Below are positions 18,103 through 27,815 of a stretch of DNA of 64,000 bases, one piece after another. The notes beneath the pieces are model-generated. The model ran no database searches. It was not told the origin of the DNA and saw nothing but the letters and a program-made list of their open reading frames with translations. This stretch comes from an uncultured Methanobrevibacter sp. (GTDB lineage: Archaea; Methanobacteriota; Methanobacteria; Methanobacteriales; Methanobacteriaceae). The stretch spans positions 49,366 through 113,365 of the forward strand of contig NZ_CALDKF010000105.1 in assembly GCF_937898925.1 (NCBI RefSeq), read 5' to 3'. Position 1 is the first letter of the stretch. Every line of letters starts with the position of its first letter. Made by a program: the position numbers and the translations under genes.

Positions 18103-19317
18103 CTATTTTGCCAATTCCGTGATTATGTCCATCAATTCCTTATTGCTTGCATTGGTCTTTATACCGAGAGGACTGTAATGGGTTTTCACTGCAACAAATC
18201 CTTCTTCCTCCAGCTTATCGAATACCTTGTCAAACTTAGGCGCACTAATTTTTAAGGCTCTGCAGACTTTGTGGATATCATAGAATGTGCTTGGTGCATT
18301 TGCTTCTATCTTACAGGAATTCAATAGCTTTAAGACATTATCCTTTTGGTTAAGATTCTTTTCCTCAGCTATTTCAATCATTGAATCAATGAACTCCTCA
18401 TTTTGAACAGGTCCCAACCACATTGGGCCAGCCACTATCAATTTTTCACCGCATTCCGGACAGAATTCTGGGATGCTTGATGCAATGCCTTTGTGTTCGC
18501 TTCTATAGAGGCAATGCTTGCAGTGTGCAATATATCCAATGTTTTTCAATGATTCGTCTGTTGCCTTTGAACCTTTCCTTACCTTAAGGTAGGTTCTCAT
18601 GTAATGCTCACTGCTGTGTGACATTTTCACTTCAATGTATTTCTGATACTTTGCAAGTGTGAGTGCAGCAAATCCAATGAGAATCCTTATTCCATTCTCA
18701 TGGCAATATTCGCTTTTGTATGGCTGTGCATTGTATTTTCTGATGCACGGCTCTTCGTAGGTACCACAAAGGCAGGAAGTGTCTGTTGCAGTTAAACAGA
18801 GTAGGGAGTCCCTTTTTAGATTATAACCTGCAGAGTCTACAAATGGGGAAGGGGTTCCAAATGGGTCAATGTCAATGACATCAAATCTTCCCATATTGCT
18901 TCTAAGCTCGTTGTTAGCTTCCTTTTGGTCTATTTCAACTTCAACATCATTCAATTCTGCATTGATTCTGGTGAATTCATTTGCAAGTGGACTTATGTCA
19001 TTTATTGAAACATCTCCCACTCCATCAATTTCCTTTTTATAGCGTATTCCCCTTATTCCACTTCCACCAAATAAGTCGCAGATGTTTATTTCCCTATCCA
19101 CTTCCCTTTGGTATGCTTGAAGTGCAAGGATGGAATTGTCCCTATTGAATTCCATTCTAGGATTATAAAAAACAGGAGCATCAGAGGAAACCTTATCAAA
19201 ATCAGGGAATTTGATTTGAACTTTACCCTCTTCGATGATTTTCAATTCATCTTCACTATACTCTTTTATTCCTGTATCATAATTATTTTGAAAATTATTA
19301 TTTTGATTATTTTCCAT
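18103..19317 (-). CDS. trm1: tRNA (guanine26-N2)-dimethyltransferase
   Basis: SAM-dependent enzyme that makes N2,N2-dimethylguanosine at position 26 of tRNAs. 404 residues. Motif I is ICDLFGGSGIRGIRY; the catalytic motif is DIDPFGTPSPFVDSA; a zinc-finger region with CKHCLYRSEH and FCPECGEK lies around residues 270-290; the C-terminal part is a winged-helix-like domain. The N-terminus has an unusual low-complexity Asn/Gln stretch (MENNQNNNFQNNYD), coded by the AT-rich region next to the divergent promoter. No ATG inside the conserved domain gives a better start, but the true start could be slightly downstream. Confidence 0.92.
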   Translation of the reverse strand: MENNQNNNFQNNYDTGIKEYSEDELKIIEEGKVQIKFPDFDKVSSDAPVFYNPRMEFNRDNSILALQAYQREVDREINICDLFGGSGIRGIRYKKEIDGVGDVSINDISPLANEFTRINAELNDVEVEIDQKEANNELRSNMGRFDVIDIDPFGTPSPFVDSAGYNLKRDSLLCLTATDTSCLCGTYEEPCIRKYNAQPYKSEYCHENGIRILIGFAALTLAKYQKYIEVKMSHSSEHYMRTYLKVRKGSKATDESLKNIGYIAHCKHCLYRSEHKGIASSIPEFCPECGEKLIVAGPMWLGPVQNEEFIDSMIEIAEEKNLNQKDNVLKLLNSCKIEANAPSTFYDIHKVCRALKISAPKFDKVFDKLEEEGFVAVKTHYSPLGIKTNASNKELMDIITELAK

Positions 19318-19659
19318 AATTTTGCCTTTTTGATTATAATTGGTTTAATAATTCTTTTAATTTATTATTAGATTAATATTTTAATTAATATTTATTTTTC
19401 ATTTTATTTAAATAAATTAGAATTTTAAGCAAAACCTTTTATTTAATTTAATTAAACATAGGATTTTAAGTAAAACTAATATAAGATTAAGAATAAATAG
19501 ACTATTATAACTATTTAACTAAACTATTGGAAATTAATATAATTCAATTAGTTAATTTCAATTAGTTAATTTCAATTAGTTAATTTCAATTAGTTAATTT
19601 TTATTAGTTAATTTTTTAAATTTATTAAATAATTTATTTTATTCATTTTAGGTGAAAAT
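19318..19659. other. Divergent region trm1 / DegT aminotransferase
   Basis: No gene. Carries the promoters of both neighbours and, nearer the aminotransferase, a tandem repeat array (separate entry). A TATA-like TTAATATAA on the plus strand at about 19534-19542 would place the transcription start inside that array. Confidence 0.45.
19545..19614 (+). repeat. Five tandem 14-bp repeats upstream of the DegT aminotransferase
   Basis: Four identical copies of CAATTAGTTAATTT (19545, 19559, 19573, 19587) and a fifth starting TT instead of CA (19601-19614), with no spacing. The array ends 45 bases before the start codon. It may be a regulator binding array, a phase-variable simple repeat, or both. 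Confidence 0.85.
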
Positions 19660-20754
19660 ATGGCAGACATTAAAGTTTCAATAGCTAGTCCTGTTATTGA
19701 AGAAGAGGAAATAAATGCAGTAATTGATGTAATGAAATCTGGTATGATTGCACAAGGACCAAAAGTAATTGAGTTTGAAGAAGAATTTGCAAAATATGTA
19801 GGTGCAAAGTATGGAATTGCAACCAATTCCGGAACTTCTGCATTGCATGTAGCTCTTTTGGCAGCTGGAATTGGCGAAGGGGATGAAGTGATTACAACCC
19901 CATTCACATTTGCAGCTACTGGAAACTCCATCTTATATACTGGCGCTCGCCCTGTCTTTGTTGATATAGACCCTGAAACATTTACAATCGACCCTGCAAA
20001 GATTGAAGAAGCAATCACTGACAAGACCAAAGCTATCATGCCTGTTCAATTATATGGACAAGCTGCGGATATGGAACCTATTATGAAAATTGCAAAAGAG
20101 CATGACTTGATTGTCATTGAAGATGCAGCTCAAGCGCATGGTGCTGAATACAATGGTGAAAAGGTAGGTAACCTTGGAGACATGGCTTGTTTCAGTTTCT
20201 ATCCTACCAAAAACATGACCACAAGTGAAGGTGGTATGATCACCACTAACAATGAGGAATTTGCAGAAAACGCAAAGGTCTTCAGAGCTCATGGTTCAGC
20301 TACCAAATATCATCATGACGTTTTAGGTTATAACTTCAGGATGACTGACATTGCTGCAGCTATTGGTTTAGAGCAACTTAAGAAAATAGACTCATTCAAT
20401 GCAAAAAGAATTGAAAATGCTAAATGCCTTAATGAAGGTTTAAAGGACATTGAAGCAATTGAAACTCCAGTTTTAAAAGATGGTTGCAAGCATGTTTACC
20501 ACCAATACACAATCAAGATTAAAGATGGAAAAAGAGATGAATTGTCTGATTACTTAATTGAAAATGGTATTGGTAATGGTATTTACTATCCAATTCCTCT
20601 TTATGATCAAGTTCTTTATAAGGAATTAGGTTACGATCAAGCTCTTCCAGTAACTGATGAAATAGTAGAAGAAGTTTTATCTCTTCCTATTCATGCAAAG
20701 CTTACTCAAGAAGACTTAGATTATATTATCAAAACAATTAAAGAATTCTTTTAA
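19660..20754 (+). CDS. DegT/DnrJ/EryC1/StrS-family sugar aminotransferase
   Basis: PLP-dependent aminotransferase of 364 residues acting on nucleotide-linked keto-sugars for cell-surface glycans. Family features: [18 protein letters not shown] (cofactor binding), [25 protein letters not shown], and the Schiff-base lysine K184 in [13 protein letters not shown]; then RAHG and [17 protein letters not shown]-terminal YYPIPLY is typical. The exact sugar is not evident; genes for the rest of a pathway are not adjacent. RBS AGGTGA precedes ATG 19660. A tandem repeat array lies upstream. Confidence 0.9.
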   Translation: MADIKVSIASPVIEEEEINAVIDVMKSGMIAQGPKVIEFEEEFAKYVGAKYGIATNSGTSALHVALLAAGIGEGDEVITTPFTFAATGNSILYTGARPVFVDIDPETFTIDPAKIEEAITDKTKAIMPVQLYGQAADMEPIMKIAKEHDLIVIEDAAQAHGAEYNGEKVGNLGDMACFSFYPTKNMTTSEGGMITTNNEEFAENAKVFRAHGSATKYHHDVLGYNFRMTDIAAAIGLEQLKKIDSFNAKRIENAKCLNEGLKDIEAIETPVLKDGCKHVYHQYTIKIKDGKRDELSDYLIENGIGNGIYYPIPLYDQVLYKELGYDQALPVTDEIVEEVLSLPIHAKLTQEDLDYIIKTIKEFF

Positions 20755-20832
20755 ATGATTTCTTTAATTAATTTTTATTTTTTCTTTTTTTAATTTCTTT
20801 TATTAATATTTTAATTTAATTTTTCTTATTTT

Positions 20833-21135
20833 TCACATTCTATTTTTTACAGATTTTACTTTTTCTTCTAATGTTCTGTTTTCCTTATCTCTCCTATCAT
20901 CTATTTTCAAAACAGTGTAAACCCTTGGTACTCCCATTTCAAAAATAGATTCCTGAACTTCTCCACAAACTTCATATAATTTTTTCAAGTCTTCAGTTTC
21001 AATTTGAGTTCCCATAGCGGTTATTTGATAGTTTAAGCCACTTTTTTCAATAATTTGAGTTGCTTTAGCAACATATTTGCCAACACTGGACTCTTCAATT
21101 CCCATAGGTATAATACATAAATCTGCTGTAATCAT
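20833..21135 (-). CDS. MTH1187-family thiamine-binding protein
   Basis: 100-residue ferredoxin-like fold protein of the UPF0045/MTH1187 family (structure known from Methanothermobacter; homologues in bacteria bind thiamine). The visible signature is ITADLCIIPMGIEESSVGKYVAKA at the N-terminus and YQITAMGTQIETEDL in the middle; the end is GVPRVYTVLKIDDRRDKEN. It probably binds thiamine or a related compound in the cytoplasm. It converges on the DegT gene and diverges from the next gene with under 100 bases between. Confidence 0.88.
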   Translation of the reverse strand: MITADLCIIPMGIEESSVGKYVAKATQIIEKSGLNYQITAMGTQIETEDLKKLYEVCGEVQESIFEMGVPRVYTVLKIDDRRDKENRTLEEKVKSVKNRM

Positions 21136-21230
21136 AGTTTACTTTTTATACTTTGTATGATATAAAATTTAATAGAAAAACTTTTTTTAAGAAAAATTTA
21201 AATTGTTTTGTTTTAATTTTAAGTGATATT

Positions 21231-22094
21231 ATGAGTATAAAAAAAGAAGAGTTTAATGAAATGATTTTCACTAGAATCAATGATTTGATCAAAGAATATG
21301 AATTGATTAAAGAAGGTGAAAAAATAGCTATTGCATTGTCTGGAGGAAAAGACAGTGTCTTGACTCTTTATGCACTTAAAAATTACCAAGATAGTTGTGG
21401 CTTTGATTTTGAGCTTGTAGCCATTTCAGTTGATGAGGGAATAGAAGGCTATCGCCAACATGGAATTGATGCAGCAGTAAACAATGCAAAACTGTTGGAT
21501 ATCCCACTTATTCAAAAATCCTTTAAGGATGAGGAAGGATTTGCATTGGATGACATTTATTCTTATTTTAAAAGTGCTTGCATTCCATGTGGGGTCTTTA
21601 GACGTAATATTCTAAATAAAACAGCTTATGAAATTGGAGCAGATAAAATAGCAACTGGACATAATCTCGATGATGAAATCCAATCATTTTTAATGAGCTT
21701 TTCAAGAGGGGATACAGTTAAGTTCTCTAAATTCGGTCCAGAGCTTGATCAAATTCATGAAAAGTTGGTTCCAAGAATAAAGCCATTATGGAACACTCCA
21801 GAAAAAGAGGTTGGCATGTGGGCTATTCTCAATGGAATTGAAATTCATTTGGATGAATGTCCTTATTCTAATCTTTCATTAAGGGCTAAGATTAAGGAGT
21901 TTTTAAACAATACAGAATCAAAACATCCTGGAACTAAAGAGAATGTTTTGGAATCATTTAAGCAGATATTGGATGTTGAAAACATTAGAACAGTTCTAAA
22001 TGAATGTGAAAGATGTGGAGAGCCAACATCAGCTAAGATTTGCAAAGCTTGTGAAATCAAGGATATTGTTAATGAAAATCTTGATGAAAAATAA
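21231..22094 (+). CDS. PP-loop ATPase, TtuA/Ncs6-like tRNA 2-thiolation protein lacking the N-terminal zinc finger
   Basis: Adenylating enzyme related to TtuA/Ncs6 (TIGR00269 type), which activates tRNA U34 or U54 for sulfur transfer. 287 residues from ATG 21231, which has AAGTGATATT before it; the longer frame from 21153 lacks support. It has the PP-loop SGGKDS (37-42), the cluster-binding ACIPCGVFRR, GHNLDDE and a C-terminal zinc finger CERCGEPTSAKICKAC. The usual N-terminal CxxC zinc finger is absent: the protein begins directly with a helix, and the upstream frame supplies no CxxC pair. Catalytic cysteines are intact, so it should still be active. Confidence 0.82.
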   Translation: MSIKKEEFNEMIFTRINDLIKEYELIKEGEKIAIALSGGKDSVLTLYALKNYQDSCGFDFELVAISVDEGIEGYRQHGIDAAVNNAKLLDIPLIQKSFKDEEGFALDDIYSYFKSACIPCGVFRRNILNKTAYEIGADKIATGHNLDDEIQSFLMSFSRGDTVKFSKFGPELDQIHEKLVPRIKPLWNTPEKEVGMWAILNGIEIHLDECPYSNLSLRAKIKEFLNNTESKHPGTKENVLESFKQILDVENIRTVLNECERCGEPTSAKICKACEIKDIVNENLDEK

Positions 22095-22160
22095 GTTTTA
22101 TTTTATCATAAACGAACAAAATAAAGTTTGTCAAAAAAAAAAAGAAAAAGAAATTAAAAA

Positions 22161-23102
22161 TTAATTTCTTATAATGACAAACGCCATATAGAGTATGAAT
22201 AAGGCAACTAATATTGCACCTTCTTTTTTATCCACTTCATTTTGACTATAAGCGAATATTGCACCGATTATTGTAATCACTGTCATTAAAGCAATATCAG
22301 TTACCATTTCCGGTGCAATGGGTAATGGCATGATTGCACTGCTTACACCTAAAATGAATAAGATATTAAAGATGCTTGATCCGAGCACGTTACCGATTAC
22401 AATACCATTGTCCCCTTTTTTAAGTGCAGTTACAGATGTAACAAGTTCAGGCAAGGAAGTTCCTATTGCAACAATGGTAAGACCAATAAGCACATCGCTT
22501 AATCCGAATGCACTAGCAATGAAACTTGCACCATCTACAACCAAATCAGAACCGATAATGATACCTGCAATACCTATGATAATGTAAATGAATGCTTTTG
22601 GCATTGAAAGTTTCACTTCTATCTCTTCTGACATAGCTTCCTTATCTTTTCTTGCTTCCTGTACAAGACGGTAAACATAAGCGATAATGATAATCAAGAA
22701 GATTATACCGCAGAGTCTGCTTATTTGTCCAAATATGACAGCTATTACAAGTAAACCAATTGTGGAAATTACTAAAAATGGGAAATCCCTTTTAATTAGA
22801 ATTTTATCCACAGTCAAGGTTCCAAGCAATGCGGAAATCCCTACCACTGCTAAAATATTGAAGATATTACTACCTACAACGTTACCTAAGGATATTGCAT
22901 TGGTTCCAGCAAATGCTGAAGTAATTGAAACTGCAGCTTCGGGAGCACTTGTACCAAATGCCACGATTGTCAAACCTACAATGATGGTAGGTATCTTTAA
23001 GTTATATGCAACGTTACTTGCACCATCTACGAATACATCTGCACCTTTTATTAAAAGTACAAATCCTATAATAAGTAAGATAATTTGAATTAATAATTCC
23101 AT
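22161..23102 (-). CDS. Calcium/sodium antiporter (CaCA family, YrbG-like)
   Basis: Integral membrane cation exchanger of 313 residues and about ten transmembrane segments. It shows the two inverted alpha repeats of the family: GADVFVDGASNVA followed by PTIIVGLTIVAFGTSAPEAAVSI in the first half, and GSDLVVDGASFIA with DVLIGLTIVAIGTSLPELVTSV in the second, each followed by GN(V)(V/L)GS(N/S)IFNIL. These carry the ion-binding acidic residues. It starts 11 bases after the stop of the CNNM-like gene, so the two form an operon, suggesting linked divalent-cation handling. Confidence 0.93.
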   Translation of the reverse strand: MELLIQIILLIIGFVLLIKGADVFVDGASNVAYNLKIPTIIVGLTIVAFGTSAPEAAVSITSAFAGTNAISLGNVVGSNIFNILAVVGISALLGTLTVDKILIKRDFPFLVISTIGLLVIAVIFGQISRLCGIIFLIIIIAYVYRLVQEARKDKEAMSEEIEVKLSMPKAFIYIIIGIAGIIIGSDLVVDGASFIASAFGLSDVLIGLTIVAIGTSLPELVTSVTALKKGDNGIVIGNVLGSSIFNILFILGVSSAIMPLPIAPEMVTDIALMTVITIIGAIFAYSQNEVDKKEGAILVALFILYMAFVIIRN

Positions 23103-23113
23103 CAGTTATTCTC

Positions 23114-24460
23114 CTAATCCTCTTTGCTTTCAAGGTCTAATCTATTTGCATCTTCTTCGTTGACTGTTACTAAGATCTTATCAATATGGTTTGCATCCAT
23201 ATCCACTATCTCAAAGGTAAATTTGCCTTCATGGAATATTTCACCAGTATCTGGGATTTTTCCTGCATGTGAAAGGATGAATCCTGCAATAGTTGTGTAT
23301 CCGTCTTCCACTTCGTTAGGCATTTCCTTTTCAATTTCAAATAAGTCTTTAAAGTCTTCAATAGAGAATCTACCATCAATTAACCATGAATTGTCTTTTC
23401 TTTCAAGTGCTTTAGGATCATCTTCCTCATCGATACCAGGAATGTCTCCTACGATTCCTTCAAGAAGGTCGTTCAAGGTAATCAATCCTACAACACTTCC
23501 GAATTCATCTACAACAAGTACCATATGGACATATTCCCTGTTTTCCTTGAACTCTTGAAGCAAGTCCATTGCAAGCATGTTTTCAGGAACAACCAATGGA
23601 GATTTGATGGTTTCTTTAATATTTATTTCTTTACCTGAGAAGATTTCACTTAATAGGTCTTTAGCTTGAACTACGCCGATGAAATCATCCAACTCTCCTT
23701 CAGCTACAGGGAAGATGGATCTTTTACTGTTAATGATTCTTTCCTTGTTTTCTTCCATGTCATCTTCCAAATCTATCCAGATGATTTCACTTCTTGGAGT
23801 CATTATCATATCTACTTTTTGGTCATCTAAACGGAACACCCTTTTGATGATGTCTTCTTCCTCTTCAGCAATGGTTCCGTCTTCAATACCTTCTTCAATA
23901 AGTAATTTGACTTCCTCTTCGGTTACAACATCCTCTTTTGGCTTGGAGCCAACAATTCTAAGTGCAAGGTTGGTTGAACTGTCAAGCAATCTGACAACTG
24001 GCTTGCAGACCCATGAACTTACTTGCATGAATTTTGCAGTTTGCAATGAATATCCTTCAGGGTCATTCAATGCCATTCTTTTAGGTACAATTTCACCAAT
24101 CAGGATTGTGAAGTATGTAGTTACAAGAATAACAAATATGAAGCTTAATTGGTAACTGTAAGGAATGTATGGGCTTAAAAAATTACCCATAGGTTCAGAA
24201 AAAGTAGTTCCACCAATTGCCCCTGTGATAATTGCAGTAAATGTTATACCAATTTGTACAGTGGATAAGAAGTCACTGACATTATCCATAAAGTCTAAAA
24301 CAAGTAATGCTCTTTTATTCCCTTCATCTGCGATTTTTTGCATCCTGATTCTTCTAGTGGATACAACAGCAATTTCTGCAAGGGAGAAAAGTCCATTAAG
24401 CACAATTAAAATTATTATTACTAAAATTTCAATTCCTATAATTATCGAGTCCATTTCCAT
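23114..24460 (-). CDS. CNNM/CorC-type membrane protein with CBS pair
   Basis: About 448 residues: an N-terminal DUF21 (CNNM) membrane domain of 3-4 segments (about 1-185, with NGLFSLAEIAVVSTRRIRM and IGEIVPKRMALNDPE), two CBS motifs (about 205-335, MTPRSEIIWID and VVDEFGSVVGLITLNDLLEGIVGDI), and a C-terminal CorC/HlyC domain. Members transport or regulate Mg2+/other cations; old annotations say hemolysin. A TTG at 24475 would add five codons, but the ATG at 24460 has AAGGA in front. First gene of a pair with the calcium/sodium antiporter. Confidence 0.9.
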   Translation of the reverse strand: MEMDSIIIGIEILVIIILIVLNGLFSLAEIAVVSTRRIRMQKIADEGNKRALLVLDFMDNVSDFLSTVQIGITFTAIITGAIGGTTFSEPMGNFLSPYIPYSYQLSFIFVILVTTYFTILIGEIVPKRMALNDPEGYSLQTAKFMQVSSWVCKPVVRLLDSSTNLALRIVGSKPKEDVVTEEEVKLLIEEGIEDGTIAEEEEDIIKRVFRLDDQKVDMIMTPRSEIIWIDLEDDMEENKERIINSKRSIFPVAEGELDDFIGVVQAKDLLSEIFSGKEINIKETIKSPLVVPENMLAMDLLQEFKENREYVHMVLVVDEFGSVVGLITLNDLLEGIVGDIPGIDEEDDPKALERKDNSWLIDGRFSIEDFKDLFEIEKEMPNEVEDGYTTIAGFILSHAGKIPDTGEIFHEGKFTFEIVDMDANHIDKILVTVNEEDANRLDLESKED

Positions 24461-24712
24461 TAAGTCCTTAAACAATTTATAATTTAAAATTTTTAATTAA
24501 AAATAAATATTTCTTTATATTGTATTTTATCTATATTTATATAAAGTTTTTTTATAAGCAATAATGATATTTATTAATTCTATTTATAAATTTAATGTTT
24601 TTTTAGCATTTGAATTGCATTATTTTTATAATTTTTTAATAATTTTGCTATATTTTACATAATTTTGGTAATATTTTAATGATTATTAAATTATTATGTG
24701 GAAAAAATTTGA

Positions 24713-24973
24713 TTATAATTCTTTCATTTTTCTATCTATTTGATTGAGGAACTTATTCTGTTTAAATTCCTCTGCAGTGCTGAACATTGATCCTCCATAG
24801 ATTTCCTCTTGCATCTTTTGAACAGCATATGTTGCATCTTCTGCAGTTTCAACTCTTTGAAGGATTCTGCGACTTTTCACTTTTATGGTTTTTCCACAAG
24901 TGCATTTTCTTGTAGCAACTCCTTTTTTAGCATATAGCACTCTTCCACAGTCGCATCTGAATATCAAGTACAT
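24713..24973 (-). CDS. DUF1922 small zinc-binding-like protein (MTH1184 family)
   Basis: 86-residue protein matching the DUF1922 family whose Methanothermobacter member (MTH1184) has a solved structure. The N-terminal 40 residues hold FRCDCGRVLYAKKG and RKCTCGKTIKV, two CxCG pairs that likely bind zinc. The remainder is helical and basic/acidic. Function unknown. It starts five bases after the stop of the TraB-family gene on the same strand, so it is the second gene of that operon. Confidence 0.85.
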   Translation of the reverse strand: MYLIFRCDCGRVLYAKKGVATRKCTCGKTIKVKSRRILQRVETAEDATYAVQKMQEEIYGGSMFSTAEEFKQNKFLNQIDRKMKEL

Positions 24974-24978
24974 AATAT

Positions 24979-26145
24979 TTAACCTCCAAAAATCTTCATG
25001 AAAAGTGGAATAAACACTTGTGATGGCAAGATTATTAGAGTTGCAATGCTCACTCCAAGGTTTGTTCCAACAACTACAAGTAGGATTCTAACGATGTTGT
25101 TATTCCATAAGTCTCTAAAGCTTTCAATTTTTCCTAAATTGTTAATGTCTTGTTTTCTCACCCTTCTGAATTTAGCTTCTGCAAGTCCTGAAAACCATCC
25201 TGCAGCAAGCAATGGGTGAATTATGGTAAGTGGAGCAACCAATCCTCCAATGATTGCAGATTGGATTTTAGATCCAGATACAATTGAACCTATAAAACCC
25301 ATTATCATACTGATTGCAACAAATTGTACAATATCCCCCTCTATATGGATTCCATTCATCCAAGCAAGAAAAAATATCACAACAAATGAAATAGGGATTA
25401 AAGCCAAAATGATTTTTAGCCAAGGAATTCCCCCTTTCTTATCCATATCATTTAGCTCTCTGTAGCTTGGAAGTGTTTCAGGATTGTCAAGATATTCGAT
25501 TATTCCTTCCCTATGGCCTGCACCTACAACAGCTATTACCTTATCTTCTGGAATGCCTAATATTCCTTTTGCAAGGTATGCATCCCTTTCCTTAACAAGT
25601 GCGGTGTATGCTCCAGGTGAGATTTCCTTGAAGTATTCCATAGCTTGATCAATGTTGGATTGCTCTTTAAGCTCTTCAATGTTCAATTCCTCTTCATCTG
25701 ATGAGAACACTGAACCAACAATTCCATATATGAACTTAAGCTTCTCCCAAGTGGTCATATTGTTCAATACCCTTTGCAATGTGACATTAATGTCTCTGTC
25801 AATCAATGCGATTCTGCAGCCAATCTCTTCTGATGCTTCAATTGCAGCAACCATTTCAGAACCTGGCTTGATGTCTACATCTTCACCGATTTTATTTTGC
25901 ATATAGGAAAGAATTGTTGTAACTAGGAAAACCCCTACCTTGTTTTCCTTAATGATTTTAGTAATATGAATTGAGTCATCTTCGACGATACCGTTTCTCT
26001 CATTCATTAATCTTTGGTATCGTCCTCTATCCAATTCAATAGCCACTACATCAGGTTGGTCTTCCAAAATAGCTGCCCTTACCTCATCGGCACTATTTTG
26101 AGACACATGTGCAGTTCCAATGATTTTTAAACATTCTCTTATCAT
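24979..26145 (-). CDS. TraB/PrgY-family membrane protein
   Basis: 388 residues. N-terminal TraB domain (about 1-215) with the signature IIGTAHVSQNSADEVR, VAIELDRGRYQRL and VVGAGHREGIIEYL; C-terminal part has four or five transmembrane helices beginning LKIILALIPISFVVIFFLAW. The fold is related to the TIKI/EreA-type metal-dependent hydrolases and the conserved GTAH, ELDR and GAGH segments are the presumed active site. The physiological substrate is unknown; the bacterial PrgY member limits pheromone activity. Operon with the DUF1922 gene. AGAAGGAT precedes ATG 26145. Confidence 0.9.
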   Translation of the reverse strand: MIRECLKIIGTAHVSQNSADEVRAAILEDQPDVVAIELDRGRYQRLMNERNGIVEDDSIHITKIIKENKVGVFLVTTILSYMQNKIGEDVDIKPGSEMVAAIEASEEIGCRIALIDRDINVTLQRVLNNMTTWEKLKFIYGIVGSVFSSDEEELNIEELKEQSNIDQAMEYFKEISPGAYTALVKERDAYLAKGILGIPEDKVIAVVGAGHREGIIEYLDNPETLPSYRELNDMDKKGGIPWLKIILALIPISFVVIFFLAWMNGIHIEGDIVQFVAISMIMGFIGSIVSGSKIQSAIIGGLVAPLTIIHPLLAAGWFSGLAEAKFRRVRKQDINNLGKIESFRDLWNNNIVRILLVVVGTNLGVSIATLIILPSQVFIPLFMKIFGG

Positions 26146-26260
26146 TAGATATCCTTCTTAAAATGTTTTTTCTTTTGTATGTATTTTTAATATTAATATT
26201 TAATTCTTATATTAATTATATCAATTACACTTATAAACTTTTTGACAGTCCGATTGCAAT

Positions 26261-26998
26261 CTATTCATTGTACAATGTGATTCTTCCATCCTTATAGATT
26301 CCAACATTCTCGCTGATATTCTCTTTAACGCATAGATTGACATCATCCTCATATCCTAAATATGCAAGACGACGTCCTGATTTTGACTTGATGGAAACCT
26401 TTTCAACTTTTTCCTTATCTCTGCTTGCCATAATTGCTGAAAGCGCATATTCTGTTATGCCGGTTTCCTCTTTGAAATAATCTATGTCATCGATATTTAG
26501 CTTGTCCTGTTCATCCAATTCCTTTTGAATCCAGAATAATATTTCTCCAGCAGCTAAAAAGTCCTCTATTGCAAAGGTTCTTTCGAATCCTCCCATAACG
26601 ATTTCAATGTGTTCAGTTGCAAGCTTGCATGCTGCCTTTGCACAAGCTTTTGCATTGATGAATGATCCAATTAAAATGATTTCAGATTCCATATTTTCTA
26701 AAGTTCTCACTCCATTGGTTGTTGTAAGAACTAGAGATTCCTTTTCCCCGTCGTATTCCTTCATTTCACCTGGGGAGTTTCCAAGTTCAAACCCTTCAAT
26801 TGTTCTGCCTGTTCTCTCACCTGCCAAGACAGCATCCTTCCTTTTAGCTATTTTCATCGCTTCTTCTGGTGTATATACCGGATAAATTTCCTTGAATTTA
26901 TCGAGAGCAACTGTAATTGTAGTGCTTGCCCTTAATGCATCAACCATTATGGAAAGGTCTTTTGAGGAACCTTTTTCAAAACTTAAACTCACTTTCAC
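26261..26998 (-). CDS. comB: 2-phosphosulfolactate phosphatase
   Basis: Mg2+-dependent acid phosphatase of the coenzyme M pathway: converts (2R)-phosphosulfolactate to sulfolactate, the substrate of ComC. 245 residues, normal length. Characteristic blocks are MVDALRASTTITVAL near residue 18, AGERTGRTIEGFELGNSPGEM, TTTNGVRTLENM and GSFINAKACAKAA. It stands alone on the minus strand, divergent from the following unknown gene. Together with comC at the start of the window it supports a partly or fully encoded phosphoenolpyruvate-derived coenzyme M pathway; comA, comD and comE are not here. Confidence 0.93.
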   Translation of the reverse strand: MKVSLSFEKGSSKDLSIMVDALRASTTITVALDKFKEIYPVYTPEEAMKIAKRKDAVLAGERTGRTIEGFELGNSPGEMKEYDGEKESLVLTTTNGVRTLENMESEIILIGSFINAKACAKAACKLATEHIEIVMGGFERTFAIEDFLAAGEILFWIQKELDEQDKLNIDDIDYFKEETGITEYALSAIMASRDKEKVEKVSIKSKSGRRLAYLGYEDDVNLCVKENISENVGIYKDGRITLYNE

Positions 26999-27152
26999 TT
27001 TTTAGCCTCTAATGTACTCTAAAATATAGTAAATATGATTTTCTTCTATGTATAACTTTTATATTTAGTAATATATAATACTTAATAAGTAATATTATTT
27101 TGAGTTTATTCTTTTAAGAATATTTTTTAAGAATATTATTATGAGGAATATT

Positions 27153-27794
27153 ATGATTGTTGTTACAACTCCAATGTGTAAGCAAATAGTGGAATGGGCA
27201 GGACTTAATGAATTCAAAGTAAATAAATTTCCTGATGAGGAAGAAGGGGATTTTGCCATTTTGCTTTCTGAAAGCAAAGTTAAAATGGATTCATTAGCCA
27301 TAAAGATTAATACATTTGGTCAAATTAAGGAAAGCATTAAAACAGTGTCTAAGGCTCTTTTTGAAAGGAATTTGATTGAAAAAGCTATTGGGGATGAAGA
27401 GATAGAAGCTACTTTCAATGATTATAAAGATGATGATCGATATGCCCTTTTGGATGAAAATGAGTTTAATGAAATAAGAAAATCCAACAAAGATAAAAAA
27501 GTGAAAGTCTATTCTGAATTCCTAAAGGACATAGTTTTAGATATTGGAGCAGATGTGATTGATTTCACATATGATAAAAATGGAAATGATGAAGATAAGG
27601 CTAATGGCTTAGGAATGGATTTTGATTATTTGGTTTATCCTGATTATTTAGGGGAAGAAGTTCTAAAAAGGGAAAACCTCGAATCTAATGATTTTAAAGT
27701 AATTAAGATATTAAGCCATAATAATATTTCAAAAGACCCGATATTGAAAGCGAAATCAAGATATGCTGCATTAATTGAAGCAATGTCTCAATGA
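27153..27794 (+). CDS. Unknown protein in a pair with a radical SAM enzyme
   Basis: I do not recognise this protein of about 213 residues. It is soluble and acidic (Asp/Glu-rich middle, about residues 90-165) with a hydrophobic beta-like N-terminus (MIVVTTPMCKQIVEWAG) and a single Cys. ATG 27153 has GAGGA six bases before it; the ATG at 27141 lies upstream of that site. The C-terminal third (SHNNISKDPILKAKSRYAAL) looks conserved in style. It is 21 bases upstream of the radical SAM gene, so the two are likely co-transcribed, and it diverges from comB. Confidence 0.6.
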   Translation: MIVVTTPMCKQIVEWAGLNEFKVNKFPDEEEGDFAILLSESKVKMDSLAIKINTFGQIKESIKTVSKALFERNLIEKAIGDEEIEATFNDYKDDDRYALLDENEFNEIRKSNKDKKVKVYSEFLKDIVLDIGADVIDFTYDKNGNDEDKANGLGMDFDYLVYPDYLGEEVLKRENLESNDFKVIKILSHNNISKDPILKAKSRYAALIEAMSQ

Positions 27795-27815
27795 TTTTTT
27801 TATAATGGTGTAAAA

